Assembly (NCBI RefSeq): GCF_013318015.2 | Contig: NZ_CP115841.1 | Coordinates: 2,170,001-2,234,000, forward strand | DNA length: 64,000 bases | Direction: 5' to 3' | Source: Agrobacterium tumefaciens | Lineage (GTDB): Bacteria; Pseudomonadota; Alphaproteobacteria; Rhizobiales; Rhizobiaceae | In this document: piece after piece, positions 1-9,121 of the stretch | Layout: every line of letters begins with the position of its first letter | Position numbering within the stretch: the stretch's first letter is position 1 | Position numbers and translations under genes: made by a program | Notes under the pieces: model-generated | Database searches by the model: none | Seen by the model: the letters and a program-made list of their open reading frames with translations, nothing else | Told to the model about the DNA's origin: nothing

Positions 1-1
1 A

Positions 2-949
2 GGCAGCGAGGTCAAGCAGGGTGACATTCTCTACCAGATTGAAGACAACACCTATCTGGCAGAAGTGGCACAGGCCAAGGCAAGTGTGGCGAAAGCCGAA
101 GCAAGCGTTCCGAGCGCCCAGGCGAACCTTGCCCGCTACGAGCGGCTGGTCAACAGCGGCGCAACGCAGATCGAATATGAAAACGCCAAGGTGACGCTGC
201 TTCAGGCCGAAGCCGACGTGGCCCAGGCCAAGGCTGCGCTGGAAACGGCTGAGATCAATCTCGATCTCACCAAGGTCCGCGCGCCTTTCGATGGCATCAC
301 CAGCGCTACCGCTTTCAGCATCGGCAACGTGGTGACGGCAAACCAGACGACGGCTTTGACGACGCTGCGCCGCATCGATCCGATCTACATCGATCTGATG
401 GAATCCAGCATCAATCTTCTGCGTCTGAAAAAGGCGATCTCGTCGGGCCAGCTCGGCGGCGATACCAAGGAAACCGGCATTCACCTGACGCTGGAAGACG
501 GCACCGAATACAAGCATGACGGCAAGATCGACATGTCGGACATGGCGGTGAGCGAAACCACGGGCACCTTCTCCATCCGTGCTCTCTTCGATAACCCGGA
601 CGATCTTCTGCTTCCCGGCACCTATGTTCGCGCAACGCTGACCATCGGTAAGGAAACGGGTTTCCGCATCCCGCAGCGCGCAGCGAGCCGGAACGCCAAT
701 GGCGAACTGACCGCAAAATTTGTCACCGCGGAAAACAAGGTGGAAACGCGCACCTTCCCATCCAGCCAGCAGTCGGGCAATGCCTGGCTGGTGACGGAAA
801 ACGTCAAGGATGGCGACAAGCTCATCGTTGACGGCTTCCAGTGGATTGCCGACGGCGCGACGGTCGCGCCCGTGGAAGTGACCATCGACGATCGCGGTAT
901 CGTCGTTCTGCCGCAGCAAGCTCCGCCTGCCGCCGCCCCCTCGAAATAA
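2..949 (+). CDS. RND efflux periplasmic adaptor (membrane fusion protein), 5' end outside window
   Basis: This is the C-terminal 315 residues of an AcrA/MexA-type adaptor; the reading frame is open to the left window edge, so the true start lies outside. The protein links an inner-membrane RND pump to an outer-membrane channel in the periplasm. The visible part begins inside the lipoyl half-motif (GDILYQIEDNTY), continues into an Ala/Gln/Glu-rich helical hairpin with the usual GATQIEYENAK turn, returns to the second lipoyl half (VRAPFDGITS), and then shows the beta-barrel and membrane-proximal parts. The end is Pro/Ala-rich. The pump gene follows 53 bp downstream on the same strand and the outer-membrane gene comes next, which supports the assignment. 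The substrate cannot be read from sequence. Confidence 0.93.
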   Translation, partial: GSEVKQGDILYQIEDNTYLAEVAQAKASVAKAEASVPSAQANLARYERLVNSGATQIEYENAKVTLLQAEADVAQAKAALETAEINLDLTKVRAPFDGITSATAFSIGNVVTANQTTALTTLRRIDPIYIDLMESSINLLRLKKAISSGQLGGDTKETGIHLTLEDGTEYKHDGKIDMSDMAVSETTGTFSIRALFDNPDDLLLPGTYVRATLTIGKETGFRIPQRAASRNANGELTAKFVTAENKVETRTFPSSQQSGNAWLVTENVKDGDKLIVDGFQWIADGATVAPVEVTIDDRGIVVLPQQAPPAAAPSK

Positions 950-1002
950 ACATGAGCACGAAACCCTTGGTCGAAGCTCGTAAAAGGTAAGGCAGGACTG
1001 CC

Positions 1003-4000
1003 ATGGCCCATTTCTTTATCAGGCGCCCCGTTTTTGCATGGGTTATCGCCATCGTCATCATGCTGGGCGGCGCTCTGGCAATTGTGACGCTCTCCATCTC
1101 GCAATATCCCGATATTGCCCCAACGACGGTCCGCGTCAGCGCAACCTATAACGGCGCTAGCGCGGAGACGGTCGAAAAATCGGTGACGACCATCATTGAG
1201 GACGGCATGACCGGCCTCGACGACCTCACCTATATGACCTCGTCTTCCTCGACCGGCAGCGCCGAAGTGACGCTGACCTTCGGCAACAGCATCCTGCCTG
1301 ACATCGCGCAGGTTCAGGTGCAGAACAAGCTGCAGCTCGTGCAGTCGCAATTGCCCGACACCGTGCAGCAGCGCGGTATTCAGGTCAGCCGCTCCACATC
1401 GAGCATTCTGATGGTGGGTGCGCTGATCTCGACGGACGGCAAGCGCAATTCGGCCGATCTCGGCGACGTGTTCTCTTCGCGCGTTGAAGACCAGATCAAG
1501 CGCCTTGAAGGCGTGGGCAGCATCAACGTCTTCGGTTCCGAATATGCGATGCGCATCTGGCTCGACCCGTTCAAGCTCAACAAATACCAGCTGACCACGG
1601 CTGACGTCACCGGCGCCATCGAAAGCCAGAACACCCAGGTTTCGGTCGGCTCCCTCGGTGCCGTTCCCGCCGTCCAGGGCCAGCAGCTCAATGTGACGGT
1701 GACGGCGCAGAGCCAGCTCACCACCGTCGCCGATTTCGAATCGGTCATCTTGAAGGTTGAGAAGGACGGCGCAACCGTTCGCCTGAGCGACGTGGCCCGC
1801 ATCGAAATCGGCCAGGAAACCTATGGCGGTGATTCCCGCTCCAACGGCCGTCCTTCCGCCGGTTTCGCGGTCAACCTCGCCACGGGCGCCAACGCGCTCG
1901 ATACTGCAGCACGTGTCAAGTCCGCACTTACCGCCGTTGAGGGCTCGCTGCCTGCGGGCGTCTCGATCGAATATCCCTACGACACGACACCCTTCGTGAA
2001 GCTGTCGATCGAGAAAGTGGTGCATACGCTGATCGAGGCGATCATCCTCGTCTTCGTCGTGCTGCTGGTCTTCCTGCAAAACCTGCGCGCCACCTTCATT
2101 CCGATGATCGCCGTGCCCGTCGTGCTCCTCGGCACGTTCGGCATCCTCGCAGTCACCGGATATTCTATCAACACGCTGACCATGTTCGCCATGGTTCTGG
2201 CGATCGGCCTTCTCGTGGATGACGCCATCGTCGTTGTTGAAAACGTCGAGCGCATCATGTCGGAAGAGGGCCTGTCGCCGGTCGAGGCGACGGAAAAATC
2301 GATGGGCGAGATAACCGGCGCCATCATCGGCATCGCGCTCGTCCTGACCGCCGTGTTTATTCCCATGGCCTTCTTTGGCGGATCGACTGGTATCATCTAT
2401 CGCCAGTTCTCTATCACGATCGTTTCGGCCATGCTGCTTTCGGCGGTGGTCGCCATCGTTCTGACGCCGGCGCTGTGCGCCACAATGCTGAAGCCCATCG
2501 ACCATACCAAAAAGCAGCGTGGACCGGGTGCCTGGTTCAACCGCGGCTTCGGCAAGACGACGGACGGCTATGTCTCGTCGATCGGCTATCTGCTGAAACG
2601 GCCCCTGCGCGTGACGATTCTTTTCCTGATCGTCGTCGGCGGCTGCGCCTGGTTCTTCACCAAACTGCCAAGCTCCTTCCTCCCACAGGAAGATCAGGGC
2701 GTGCTGCTGACGATCATCCAGACACCGACCGGTTCGAACATCGAACGCACCAACGAGGTGGTAAAACAGGTCGAAAGCTACTTCCGTGAAAAAGAAGCAG
2801 CCAATGTCGAATCGGTTTTCGGCGTGCTTGGATTCAGCTTCAGCGGTTCGGGTCAGAACAACGCGATCGTCTTCACCAAGCTCAAGGACTTTTCCGAGCG
2901 AACCGCACCCGATCAACACGCCGCCGCCATTGTGCAGCGGGCAATGGGTACGTTCTTCGGCTTCCGCGATGCACAGGTATTCCCGCTTTTGCCGCCGGCA
3001 ATTCAGGGCATGGGCACGTCGAGCGGTTTCTCCATGTATCTCGTGGATAGCGGCCGCAACGGCACCGACGCTCTGACCGCAACCTCCAAGGACCTGATTG
3101 CGCTTGCAACAAGCAATCCAAAAATCAGCTCTCTGCGAAGCGACAGCCAGGACAACGAAACACAGATGAAGATCATTCTCGATCAGGAAAAGATGGGGGC
3201 CATGGGCGTCGATCTTTCCTCCGTGAACCTGATGCTGTCGACGATCTTTGCCGGCCGGGATGTCAACGACTTCACCCTGAACGGTGAGCTCAAGCCGGTC
3301 TATGTTCAGGGCGATGCACCCTATCGCATGCAGCCGGACGACCTGAAGTTCTGGTATGCCCGCAACACCAGCGGCGAAATGGTACCTTTCTCCTCCTTCA
3401 GCGAGGTGAAGTGGATCAACGCGCCGCCGTCACTGGCACGCTACAACGGTACGGGCGCGATCTCGCTTGAAGGCACCGCCGGCGCAGGCGTTGCTTCCGG
3501 CGAAGCCATGGACGAGATGGAACGTCTGACGGCAAGCTTGCCGGGCGGTTACACCGTGGCATGGCAGGGTATCTCCTATCAGGAACGCCTTTCCGGCTCG
3601 CAGGCGCCCATGCTGTACGCGCTGTCGGTTCTCATCGTGTTCCTTTGCCTGGCTGCCCTTTATGAAAGCTGGTCGATCCCGTTCTCGGTCATTCTGGCTG
3701 TCCCGGTGGGTGTCCTCGGCGCTTTGACTGCGGCCCATTTCTTCGGCCAGACGAACGACGTCTACTTCAAGGTGGGCCTGCTGACGACCATCGGCCTTGC
3801 CGCGAAAAACGCGATCCTGATCGTTGAATTCGCCAAGGAGAGGCAGGAGCACGGGTTAAGTCTGGTGGAAGCGGCACTGGAGGCGGCGAAGCTGCGCCTG
3901 CGCCCGATCATCATGACGTCGCTCGCCTTCATCCTCGGCGTCGTGCCTCTCGCGATCGCAACCGGAGCGGGTTCCGCTGCGCAAAATGCAATCGGTATCG

Positions 4001-4092
4001 GGGTGCTGGGTGGTATGCTTTCTGCAACACTGCTCGGAATTTTCTTCGTTCCGTCCTTTTTCGTCATCATTCGTCGCCTTTCAAGGCGTTAA
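1003..4092 (+). CDS. RND (HAE1 family) multidrug efflux inner-membrane pump
   Basis: A 1029-residue AcrB/MexB-like proton-driven pump, full length for the family. The N-terminus MAHFFIRRPVFAWVIAI is the typical start of HAE1 pumps and its first transmembrane helix. Proton-relay residues are present: the Asp pair D406-D407 in LLVDDAIVVVEN and K935 in GLAAKNAILIVEF. Two large periplasmic loops and two blocks of membrane helices follow the expected internal duplication. Start chosen at the ATG that opens the family-typical N-terminus. It lies between the adaptor gene and an outer-membrane lipoprotein gene, making a complete tripartite set. Drug, detergent or flavonoid export is plausible; the specific substrate is unknown. 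Confidence 0.96.
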   Translation: MAHFFIRRPVFAWVIAIVIMLGGALAIVTLSISQYPDIAPTTVRVSATYNGASAETVEKSVTTIIEDGMTGLDDLTYMTSSSSTGSAEVTLTFGNSILPDIAQVQVQNKLQLVQSQLPDTVQQRGIQVSRSTSSILMVGALISTDGKRNSADLGDVFSSRVEDQIKRLEGVGSINVFGSEYAMRIWLDPFKLNKYQLTTADVTGAIESQNTQVSVGSLGAVPAVQGQQLNVTVTAQSQLTTVADFESVILKVEKDGATVRLSDVARIEIGQETYGGDSRSNGRPSAGFAVNLATGANALDTAARVKSALTAVEGSLPAGVSIEYPYDTTPFVKLSIEKVVHTLIEAIILVFVVLLVFLQNLRATFIPMIAVPVVLLGTFGILAVTGYSINTLTMFAMVLAIGLLVDDAIVVVENVERIMSEEGLSPVEATEKSMGEITGAIIGIALVLTAVFIPMAFFGGSTGIIYRQFSITIVSAMLLSAVVAIVLTPALCATMLKPIDHTKKQRGPGAWFNRGFGKTTDGYVSSIGYLLKRPLRVTILFLIVVGGCAWFFTKLPSSFLPQEDQGVLLTIIQTPTGSNIERTNEVVKQVESYFREKEAANVESVFGVLGFSFSGSGQNNAIVFTKLKDFSERTAPDQHAAAIVQRAMGTFFGFRDAQVFPLLPPAIQGMGTSSGFSMYLVDSGRNGTDALTATSKDLIALATSNPKISSLRSDSQDNETQMKIILDQEKMGAMGVDLSSVNLMLSTIFAGRDVNDFTLNGELKPVYVQGDAPYRMQPDDLKFWYARNTSGEMVPFSSFSEVKWINAPPSLARYNGTGAISLEGTAGAGVASGEAMDEMERLTASLPGGYTVAWQGISYQERLSGSQAPMLYALSVLIVFLCLAALYESWSIPFSVILAVPVGVLGALTAAHFFGQTNDVYFKVGLLTTIGLAAKNAILIVEFAKERQEHGLSLVEAALEAAKLRLRPIIMTSLAFILGVVPLAIATGAGSAAQNAIGIGVLGGMLSATLLGIFFVPSFFVIIRRLSRR

Positions 4093-4100
4093 CAAAACAA

Positions 4101-4193
4101 AAATGGGCTGTGCCAACCGTTAATACGCTGCTAGAAATATGGCCGATTTGGCAAACGCACGTTTCTAGGGCATATCGACCGCGCAGCCCATTT
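4101..4193. repeat. nested inverted repeat between pump and outer-membrane genes
   Basis: Two outer arms, aaatgggctgtgc at 4101-4113 and gcgcagcccattt at 4181-4193, pair at 12 of 13 positions. Inside them ctagaaa at 4131-4137 pairs with tttctag at 4162-4168, and a small gcc/ggc pair sits in the centre. The element fills most of the gap before the outer-membrane gene, has no T-run after it, and so does not look like a simple terminator. It could be an mRNA-processing or attenuating structure, or a degenerate intergenic repeat. Confidence 0.6.
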
Positions 4194-4241
4194 GTCAGCA
4201 AGCCGCGCTTGGTAAGCCAACCAGAGAATTGGGAAAATTAT

Positions 4242-5684
4242 ATGCTGTCTATTCGCGCTACTATTCCCCTGACAATGCTACTGCTTTCGGGCTGCGTTGT
4301 CGGACCCGACCACAAGACGCCGGAAATTCAATTGCCGGGAAAGTTCGCGGAAGCCGGAAAAACCAGTAATGGCGACATCAGCAGCGTTGCATGGTGGACA
4401 GCCTTTAACGACAACCGCCTGAACGGTTACGTCTCCACCGGCCTTGCGCAGAACCTCACCGTTATGCAGGCAATCGAGCGCATCAATCAGGCGCAGGCCC
4501 AGGTGATCGTGGACGGCGCCGGCGGCCTGCCGAGCCTGACAGGCAGTGGCAGCCACACGACCAGCGAGACCAAGGGCAGCTACCGTGACGTTCCCGTCAC
4601 CAACGTGTCCAACGGCAGCCTTAGCGTTTCCTGGTTCCTCGATCTTTTCGGTCGCTATCGCCGGGCAACGGAAAGCGCCGATGCGTCGCTTGACGCCGCG
4701 TACTCCACCGTCGACGTTCAGCGCCTGACGCTGATTTCCTCGGTCGCCGCGGCCTATATCGACGTGCGCTATTATCAGGAGCGCCTGGCGATTGCCCGCC
4801 AGAACCTGAGTTCACGCCGCGAAACGCTCGATCTGACGAAGCTGCAGCTCGAAGCGGGTGCGGCCTCGCGCCTCGATGTCGTCCAGTCCGAAGGTCTGGT
4901 CAATTCAACGCTGTCGCAGATACCCGGCCTCGAAACCAGCTTCCGCAAGTCAGCCCACCGCATCGCGACCCTGCTCGGCATGCCGGCCTCGTCGCTCATC
5001 ACCGAGCTGCAGAAGGGCGCACGCCAGCCTGTTGCGCGCGCAGTTCCCCGCACTGGCATCCCGGCCGACCTGATCCGCAACCGTCCGGACATCCGCGTCG
5101 CTGAACGCAATCTTGCCGCTGCGGTCGCCACGATCGGTGTAACCGAGGCACAGCTTTATCCAAGCATCGAGCTTGGTGGCGCGATCACCCCTAGCTACAA
5201 TTTCCTGAGTGGCGGCGGCAGGGGAACGGCCAATAGCTGGTCCTTCGGTCCGAGCCTCACTCTCCCTATCCTCGATGGTGGCAGACTGCGCGCCAATGTC
5301 GACATCGCGAACTCGCAAGCACGCGAGCAATATCTCGTCTGGAAGGCAACCGTTCTCAACGCAGTTGAAGAAGTCGAAAACGCCTTGGCCGCCATCAATC
5401 GCGACCAGCGTACCGTCGACGCGCTGAGAAAGACTGTCTCATCCTACCAGGAAGCGCTGCAGCTCTCGACAGCCAGCTATCGTGACGGTGCTTCGTCTCT
5501 GCTCGACGTTCTGGATGCCCAGCGGTCGGTCTCCGATGCACAGGCAAACCTTGCAACGGCGATCCAGACGACCGCGCAGGATTATGTCTCGCTCAACGTG
5601 GCTCTCGGCGGCGGTTATGCCGTTGGCCAGCCTGTCCCGAAGAAGTCCGCTGGCCCAACCGTGGCCGCTGCAAAGGGCATGTAA
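4242..5684 (+). CDS. outer-membrane efflux lipoprotein (NodT/OprM family)
   Basis: A 480-residue TolC-like channel subunit of the RND system. The chosen ATG gives a lipoprotein signal peptide with the lipobox LLSGC and acylated Cys18; the open frame extends upstream to 4110 but that extension covers the inverted repeat and would hide the signal peptide. The sequence after the Cys (VVGPDHKTPEIQLP) is the standard NodT/OprM entry motif. Two homologous outer-membrane-efflux repeats follow, each with long heptad-rich helices; RNRPDIRVAERNLAA marks the second. A strong terminator sits just after the stop codon. Partner of the adaptor and pump upstream. Confidence 0.94.
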   Translation: MLSIRATIPLTMLLLSGCVVGPDHKTPEIQLPGKFAEAGKTSNGDISSVAWWTAFNDNRLNGYVSTGLAQNLTVMQAIERINQAQAQVIVDGAGGLPSLTGSGSHTTSETKGSYRDVPVTNVSNGSLSVSWFLDLFGRYRRATESADASLDAAYSTVDVQRLTLISSVAAAYIDVRYYQERLAIARQNLSSRRETLDLTKLQLEAGAASRLDVVQSEGLVNSTLSQIPGLETSFRKSAHRIATLLGMPASSLITELQKGARQPVARAVPRTGIPADLIRNRPDIRVAERNLAAAVATIGVTEAQLYPSIELGGAITPSYNFLSGGGRGTANSWSFGPSLTLPILDGGRLRANVDIANSQAREQYLVWKATVLNAVEEVENALAAINRDQRTVDALRKTVSSYQEALQLSTASYRDGASSLLDVLDAQRSVSDAQANLATAIQTTAQDYVSLNVALGGGYAVGQPVPKKSAGPTVAAAKGM

Positions 5685-5704
5685 GAAACGCCTCAAGGCA
5701 AATG

Positions 5705-5736
5705 AAAAGCCCGCGTCTCGACGCGGGCTTTTTTTT
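5705..5736 (+). terminator. Rho-independent terminator of the RND operon
   Basis: A perfect 12-bp stem (aaaagcccgcgt / acgcgggctttt) with a ctcg tetraloop is followed by a run of T, 20 bp after the outer-membrane gene stop. Confidence 0.92.
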
Positions 5737-5747
5737 GTATTCCAGAC

Positions 5748-5779
5748 ACAAAAAGCACCGGTCACCCGGTGCTTTTTGT
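5748..5779 (-). terminator. terminator of efp (symmetrical stem)
   Basis: A perfect 14-bp stem (acaaaaagcaccgg / ccggtgctttttgt, loop tcac) lies just past the efp stop codon. Both flanks are A/T-rich so it may work in both directions; with the terminator at 5705-5736 it insulates two convergent units. Confidence 0.85.
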
Positions 5780-5796
5780 TTAACCTGCCGTCAGGC

Positions 5797-6366
5797 TCAG
5801 TTCTTGGCGCGCTCGACGTAGGAATTGTCTTCCGTCGCGATGACCACGCGGATACCGGCGTCGATGTGCGGCGGCACCATGGTGCGGATGCCGTTGGAAA
5901 GAATTGCCGGCTTGTAGGAAGAAGAAGCCGTCTGGCCCTTCACAACCGGTTCCGTTTCCACGATTTCCAGCGTGACGTGGCGCGGCAGTTCGACAGCCAG
6001 CGGATTGCCTTCGTGAATGGACAGAACGCAGGTCATGCCTTCCTGCAGATAGGCCTTCTGGTCGCCCATTGTCTCGACATCGACAACGACCTGATCGTAG
6101 TTTGCCGGGTTCATGAAGTGAAAGCCTTCGCCGTCTTCATAAAGGAACTGGAAGTTCAGGTCTTCGACGAAAGCGCGCTCGACCTGTTCGGTCGTGCGCC
6201 AGCGCTCGGAAACCTTCACGCCGTCAACGATGCGGCGCATGTCAACCTGCGTGACCGGGGTGCCCTTGCCCGGGTGAAAGTTCTGCGCGGTGAGAACAAC
6301 GTAGAGCTTGCCGTCCACGTCGAGAACATTGCCCTTGCGGACGGATGAGGCGATAACCTTGACCAT
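5797..6366 (-). CDS. efp: translation elongation factor P
   Basis: A 189-residue EF-P, the ribosome rescue factor for polyproline stalls. The KOW-like domain I holds the modified loop HPGKGTP with Lys34, the residue that EpmA/EpmB beta-lysylate in E. coli; two OB domains follow, including the conserved SSYKPA and PPHIDAG stretches. The ATG is preceded by aaggaag at normal spacing. It faces away from epmA-epmB, which lie next door, so modifier and target are genetically linked. Lys34 rather than Arg fits the EpmAB modification route, not the EarP route. Confidence 0.98.
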   Translation of the reverse strand: MVKVIASSVRKGNVLDVDGKLYVVLTAQNFHPGKGTPVTQVDMRRIVDGVKVSERWRTTEQVERAFVEDLNFQFLYEDGEGFHFMNPANYDQVVVDVETMGDQKAYLQEGMTCVLSIHEGNPLAVELPRHVTLEIVETEPVVKGQTASSSYKPAILSNGIRTMVPPHIDAGIRVVIATEDNSYVERAKN

Positions 6367-6491
6367 ATGACTTCCTTGTAACTCGATGAAATGCGTCGTA
6401 AAGGACTGCGCGATAGCACCGGCCCGGCAGACGTTTTGTCTTTTTTCTGGGGCGCAACTACCTTAAATCCGCGCGAATTGCCAGCCTTCTA

Positions 6492-6545
6492 CAGCAATTC
6501 GCGGAAGAGTGCCTAGCGGTTTTCCGCCCGGAATTGCTTTAAATG
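6492..6545. repeat. rhizobial intergenic palindromic repeat, copy 1
   Basis: The stretch cagcaattcgcggaagag..., with core tagcggttttccgcccggaa and end ttgctttaaa, resembles a repeat I recall as frequent between genes of Agrobacterium and Rhizobium. A second, inverted copy is at 55796-55862 and shares the tagcggttt...cgcccggaa core. Its presence between efp and epmA argues against the long upstream extension of the epmA frame. Confidence 0.6.
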
Positions 6546-6616
6546 ATGCGATCAGGCGTTTTGCGGGCCGTTTATCCGTAACGAGGCCAGCAGGTAAGAC
6601 GGAAAAGAAAAAAGAG

Positions 6617-7681
6617 ATGGGCTCAAGCAACGAAACAATGTCGCCCTGGTGGACGCCCGACGTCCATGCCGACCGCCGCGCCTTTCTGCTTGGACGCAAC
6701 GCGATCCAGTCGGAATTTCGCAGCTATTTCGCGCGCGCGGACTTTCTAGAGGTCGACACCGCCACATTGCAGATTTCTCCTGGCAACGAGGCACATCTGC
6801 ATGCCTTCGCCACCCAGGGACTGACGCCGGCCGGCGACGCCGCTCCGCTCTATCTCCACACCTCGCCCGAATTCGCCTGCAAGAAATTGCTCGCGGCCGG
6901 TGAAGAACGCATTTTCTGTTTCGCCCATGTTTATCGAAACCGGGAAAGAGGCCCCCTGCACCACCCAGAATTCACGATGCTGGAATGGTATAGGGTCGGA
7001 GAAACCTACGAGATCCTGATGAAGGACAGCGCCAATCTTCTGGCGCTCGCGGCAGAAACCGCCAAAACAAACAATTTCACCTATCGTGGCCGCAGCGTCG
7101 ATCCGTTCCTCGAACCGGAACGTCTAAGCGTCGCGGAAGCCTTCGATCGCTATGCGGGAATTGATCTTCTGGCGACGATTGACCGAAACGGCGAGACGGA
7201 TAGCCGGCACCTTGCCGCGAGCCTCACCAATGCCGGAATTCGTGTGGCTAGGGACGACACCTGGGCGGATATGTTCAGCCGCGTTATCGTGGAGCGGGTG
7301 GAACCCGAACTGGGCTTCGGCCGCGCCACCATTCTCGATGAATACCCCACAAGCGAGGCTGCGCTTGCCCGCAAATCGCCCGGGGATGCGCGGGTGGCGG
7401 AACGGTTCGAGCTTTATGCGTGTGGCGTGGAACTTGCCAATGCCTTCGGCGAATTGACCGACGCTACTGAGCAGAGACGGCGTTTCGAAATGGAGATGGT
7501 TGAGAAGCAGCGGGTTTACGGCGAGACCTATCCTTTGGACGAGGATTTTCTGGCGGCGCTGGCGATCATGCCGCCGGCAAGCGGCATAGCACTCGGTTTC
7601 GACCGACTGGTGATGCTGGCAACCGGCGCGCCCCGAATCGATCTGGTCATGTGGGCACCCGTTGCGGAATACGGACGATGA
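6617..7681 (+). CDS. epmA: EF-P lysine lysyltransferase (class II LysRS-like)
   Basis: A 354-residue EpmA/PoxA/GenX protein: a LysRS catalytic core without the anticodon-binding domain, which activates (R)-beta-lysine and attaches it to Lys34 of EF-P. Motif 2 is seen in RNRERGPLHHPEF and motif 3 in GIALGFDRLVMLATG. The open frame extends back to a GTG at 6509, but that part lies over an intergenic repeat and encodes nothing family-like; the ATG at 6617 follows a purine-rich aaaaaagag and leads directly into the conserved WWTPDVHADRRAFLLGRN start. Its stop overlaps the epmB start (ATGA), so translation is probably coupled. Confidence 0.95.
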   Translation: MGSSNETMSPWWTPDVHADRRAFLLGRNAIQSEFRSYFARADFLEVDTATLQISPGNEAHLHAFATQGLTPAGDAAPLYLHTSPEFACKKLLAAGEERIFCFAHVYRNRERGPLHHPEFTMLEWYRVGETYEILMKDSANLLALAAETAKTNNFTYRGRSVDPFLEPERLSVAEAFDRYAGIDLLATIDRNGETDSRHLAASLTNAGIRVARDDTWADMFSRVIVERVEPELGFGRATILDEYPTSEAALARKSPGDARVAERFELYACGVELANAFGELTDATEQRRRFEMEMVEKQRVYGETYPLDEDFLAALAIMPPASGIALGFDRLVMLATGAPRIDLVMWAPVAEYGR

Positions 7682-8742
7682 CAAGACTTGAAACCATCAA
7701 GACACCCGAAGCACTTGTTGAGGCGGGGTTGATCAAGCCCGAGGCGCTCGAGGACGTGCGCGCGGTGACGCAGCGTTACGCGTTAGCCATCACAGCGACA
7801 ATGGCCGATCTGATGGACAGCGGCGATCCGCAGGACCCCATCGCGCGGCAATTCGTGCCGGACCTAGCCGAACTCGTCCACCTTCCCGAAGAACGGGACG
7901 ATCCGATCGGCGACGGTGCACATAGTCCCGTCCATGGCATCGTCCACCGTTATCCGGACCGGGTGCTCTTGAAGGCGGTGCATGTCTGCCCCGTCTATTG
8001 CCGTTTCTGTTTCCGCCGCGAAATGGTCGGGCCGCAGGGCAACGGCATGATGAGCCCGGAAGAGCTGGACGCCGCATTCGACTATATAAAAGCAAACCCG
8101 GCCATCTGGGAGGTCATCCTCACCGGCGGCGATCCGCTGGTACTCTCGGCGCGGCGATTGTCCGACCTGATGACGCGGCTGAAAGACGTACCGCACGTCA
8201 AGATCGTTCGCTTCCACACCCGTGTTCCGGTCGTCGATCCCGAACGAATTGACGGGCCGCTGATCGAGGCATTGAAGGCCAGCGGCAAAACCACCTATGT
8301 GGCCCTGCACGCCAACCACGCACGCGAACTTGGGCAAGCAGCCAGAAGTGCTTGCGCGCGGCTGATCGATGCCGGCATCGCCATGGTCAGCCAGACCGTG
8401 CTTTTGAAGGGCATCAACGATGATTCGGCAATTCTCGCCGAACTGATGCGCGCCTTTGTCGAGAACCGTATCAAGCCCTATTACCTGCACCACCCCGACC
8501 TTGCGCCCGGCACCAGCCATTTCCGGCTGACGATAGAAGAAGGTCAGCGAATCGTTTCCGCCTTGCGCGGGCATGTCTCCGGTCTTTGCCAGCCGACCTA
8601 CGTTCTCGACATTCCGGGCGGTCACGGCAAGGCCACGATCGGCCCGAATGCGGCCGAAAAAACCCGCGATGGCTGCTACTCCGTCTCTGACTTCAACGGA
8701 AACGATCATATTTACCCGCCGCCTGCATCCGGCGACGATTAA
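7678..8742 (+). CDS. epmB: lysine 2,3-aminomutase-like EF-P modification enzyme
   Basis: A 354-residue radical-SAM, PLP-dependent aminomutase that makes (R)-beta-lysine for EpmA. The [4Fe-4S] motif CxxxCxxC is C104-C108-C111 (HVCPVYCRFCF); ILTGGDPL is the SAM-binding GGxP-like segment, and HHPDLAPGTSHF lies in the C-terminal PLP half. Length fits EpmB and is shorter than clostridial lysine aminomutases. Start chosen at the ATG overlapping the epmA stop; an in-frame upstream start would extend into epmA. A terminator follows. With efp and epmA it completes the module; no epmC hydroxylase is visible here. Confidence 0.94.
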   Translation: MTRLETIKTPEALVEAGLIKPEALEDVRAVTQRYALAITATMADLMDSGDPQDPIARQFVPDLAELVHLPEERDDPIGDGAHSPVHGIVHRYPDRVLLKAVHVCPVYCRFCFRREMVGPQGNGMMSPEELDAAFDYIKANPAIWEVILTGGDPLVLSARRLSDLMTRLKDVPHVKIVRFHTRVPVVDPERIDGPLIEALKASGKTTYVALHANHARELGQAARSACARLIDAGIAMVSQTVLLKGINDDSAILAELMRAFVENRIKPYYLHHPDLAPGTSHFRLTIEEGQRIVSALRGHVSGLCQPTYVLDIPGGHGKATIGPNAAEKTRDGCYSVSDFNGNDHIYPPPASGDD

Positions 8743-8754
8743 AAAAAAGCATAG

Positions 8755-8777
8755 AAAGCCCGCCGTGCCGGGCTTTT
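8755..8777 (+). terminator. terminator after epmB
   Basis: Stem aaagcccg / cgggcttt with a short loop and four T residues, 12 bp past the epmB stop codon. Confidence 0.75.
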
Positions 8778-8867
8778 CAAAGCGGCGTCGAACGAAAACA
8801 AAAATTTCACATTTCCGCCCCCCTCCTGTCATCATAAAGAAAAATATTCTACCTATAACAATCAGCA

Positions 8868-8896
8868 TTGATTTTAATGGTGGTCTGGATTATCAG
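8868..8896 (+). promoter_or_regulatory. possible sigma-70-type promoter before small ORFs
   Basis: TTGATT and TATCAG are separated by 17 bp, about 60 bp before the small ORF at 8956. The rest of 8778-8955 is A/T-rich and shows no gene. This is a pattern match only. Confidence 0.3.
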
Positions 8897-8955
8897 TGTG
8901 GAACTGGAGAGCGAGTCTCCTGATTCCGGATCAACACCAATACAGGGAGTGTGTC

Positions 8956-9048
8956 ATGTCAAAATATATTCGCATCAACGCAATCCTTGGTCTTGAGTCC
9001 TGGAATGCTGGATTTAAATCCACGTGTTCCCGCTGCTGTCGAATGTGA
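8956..9048 (+). CDS. possible 30-residue peptide (unrecognised)
   Basis: A short frame MSKYIRINAILGLESWNAGF... that ends in a Cys/Arg-rich tail (CSRCCRM), preceded by gggag 8 nt before the ATG. Nothing in it matches a family I know. It may be a leader peptide or small protein for the following gene, whose start has a similar gggagta spacing, or it may be chance. Two Cys pairs in so short a tail are the only notable feature. Confidence 0.3.
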   Translation: MSKYIRINAILGLESWNAGFKSTCSRCCRM

Positions 9049-9121
9049 CCTGACGGTCTCAATTTTCTGAAAATCAGTTCGACAACATGCTGTGTTAATG
9101 AGCCACAGCGGGAGTATACCT

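Noticed and set aside
622..2919. 765-residue open frame on the minus strand opposite the RND adaptor and pump
   Set aside because: It is a frame shadow in GC-rich coding DNA: very rich in Asp, His, Arg and Gly, no recognisable domain, and it covers two clear plus-strand genes.
5482..6348. 288-residue plus-strand frame across the efp gene and two terminators
   Set aside because: It reads through two strong hairpin terminators and opposite efp; no similarity.
6509..6616. Upstream extension of epmA from a GTG
   Set aside because: It lies on an intergenic repeat, and the ATG at 6617 gives a family-like N-terminus with a purine-rich site.
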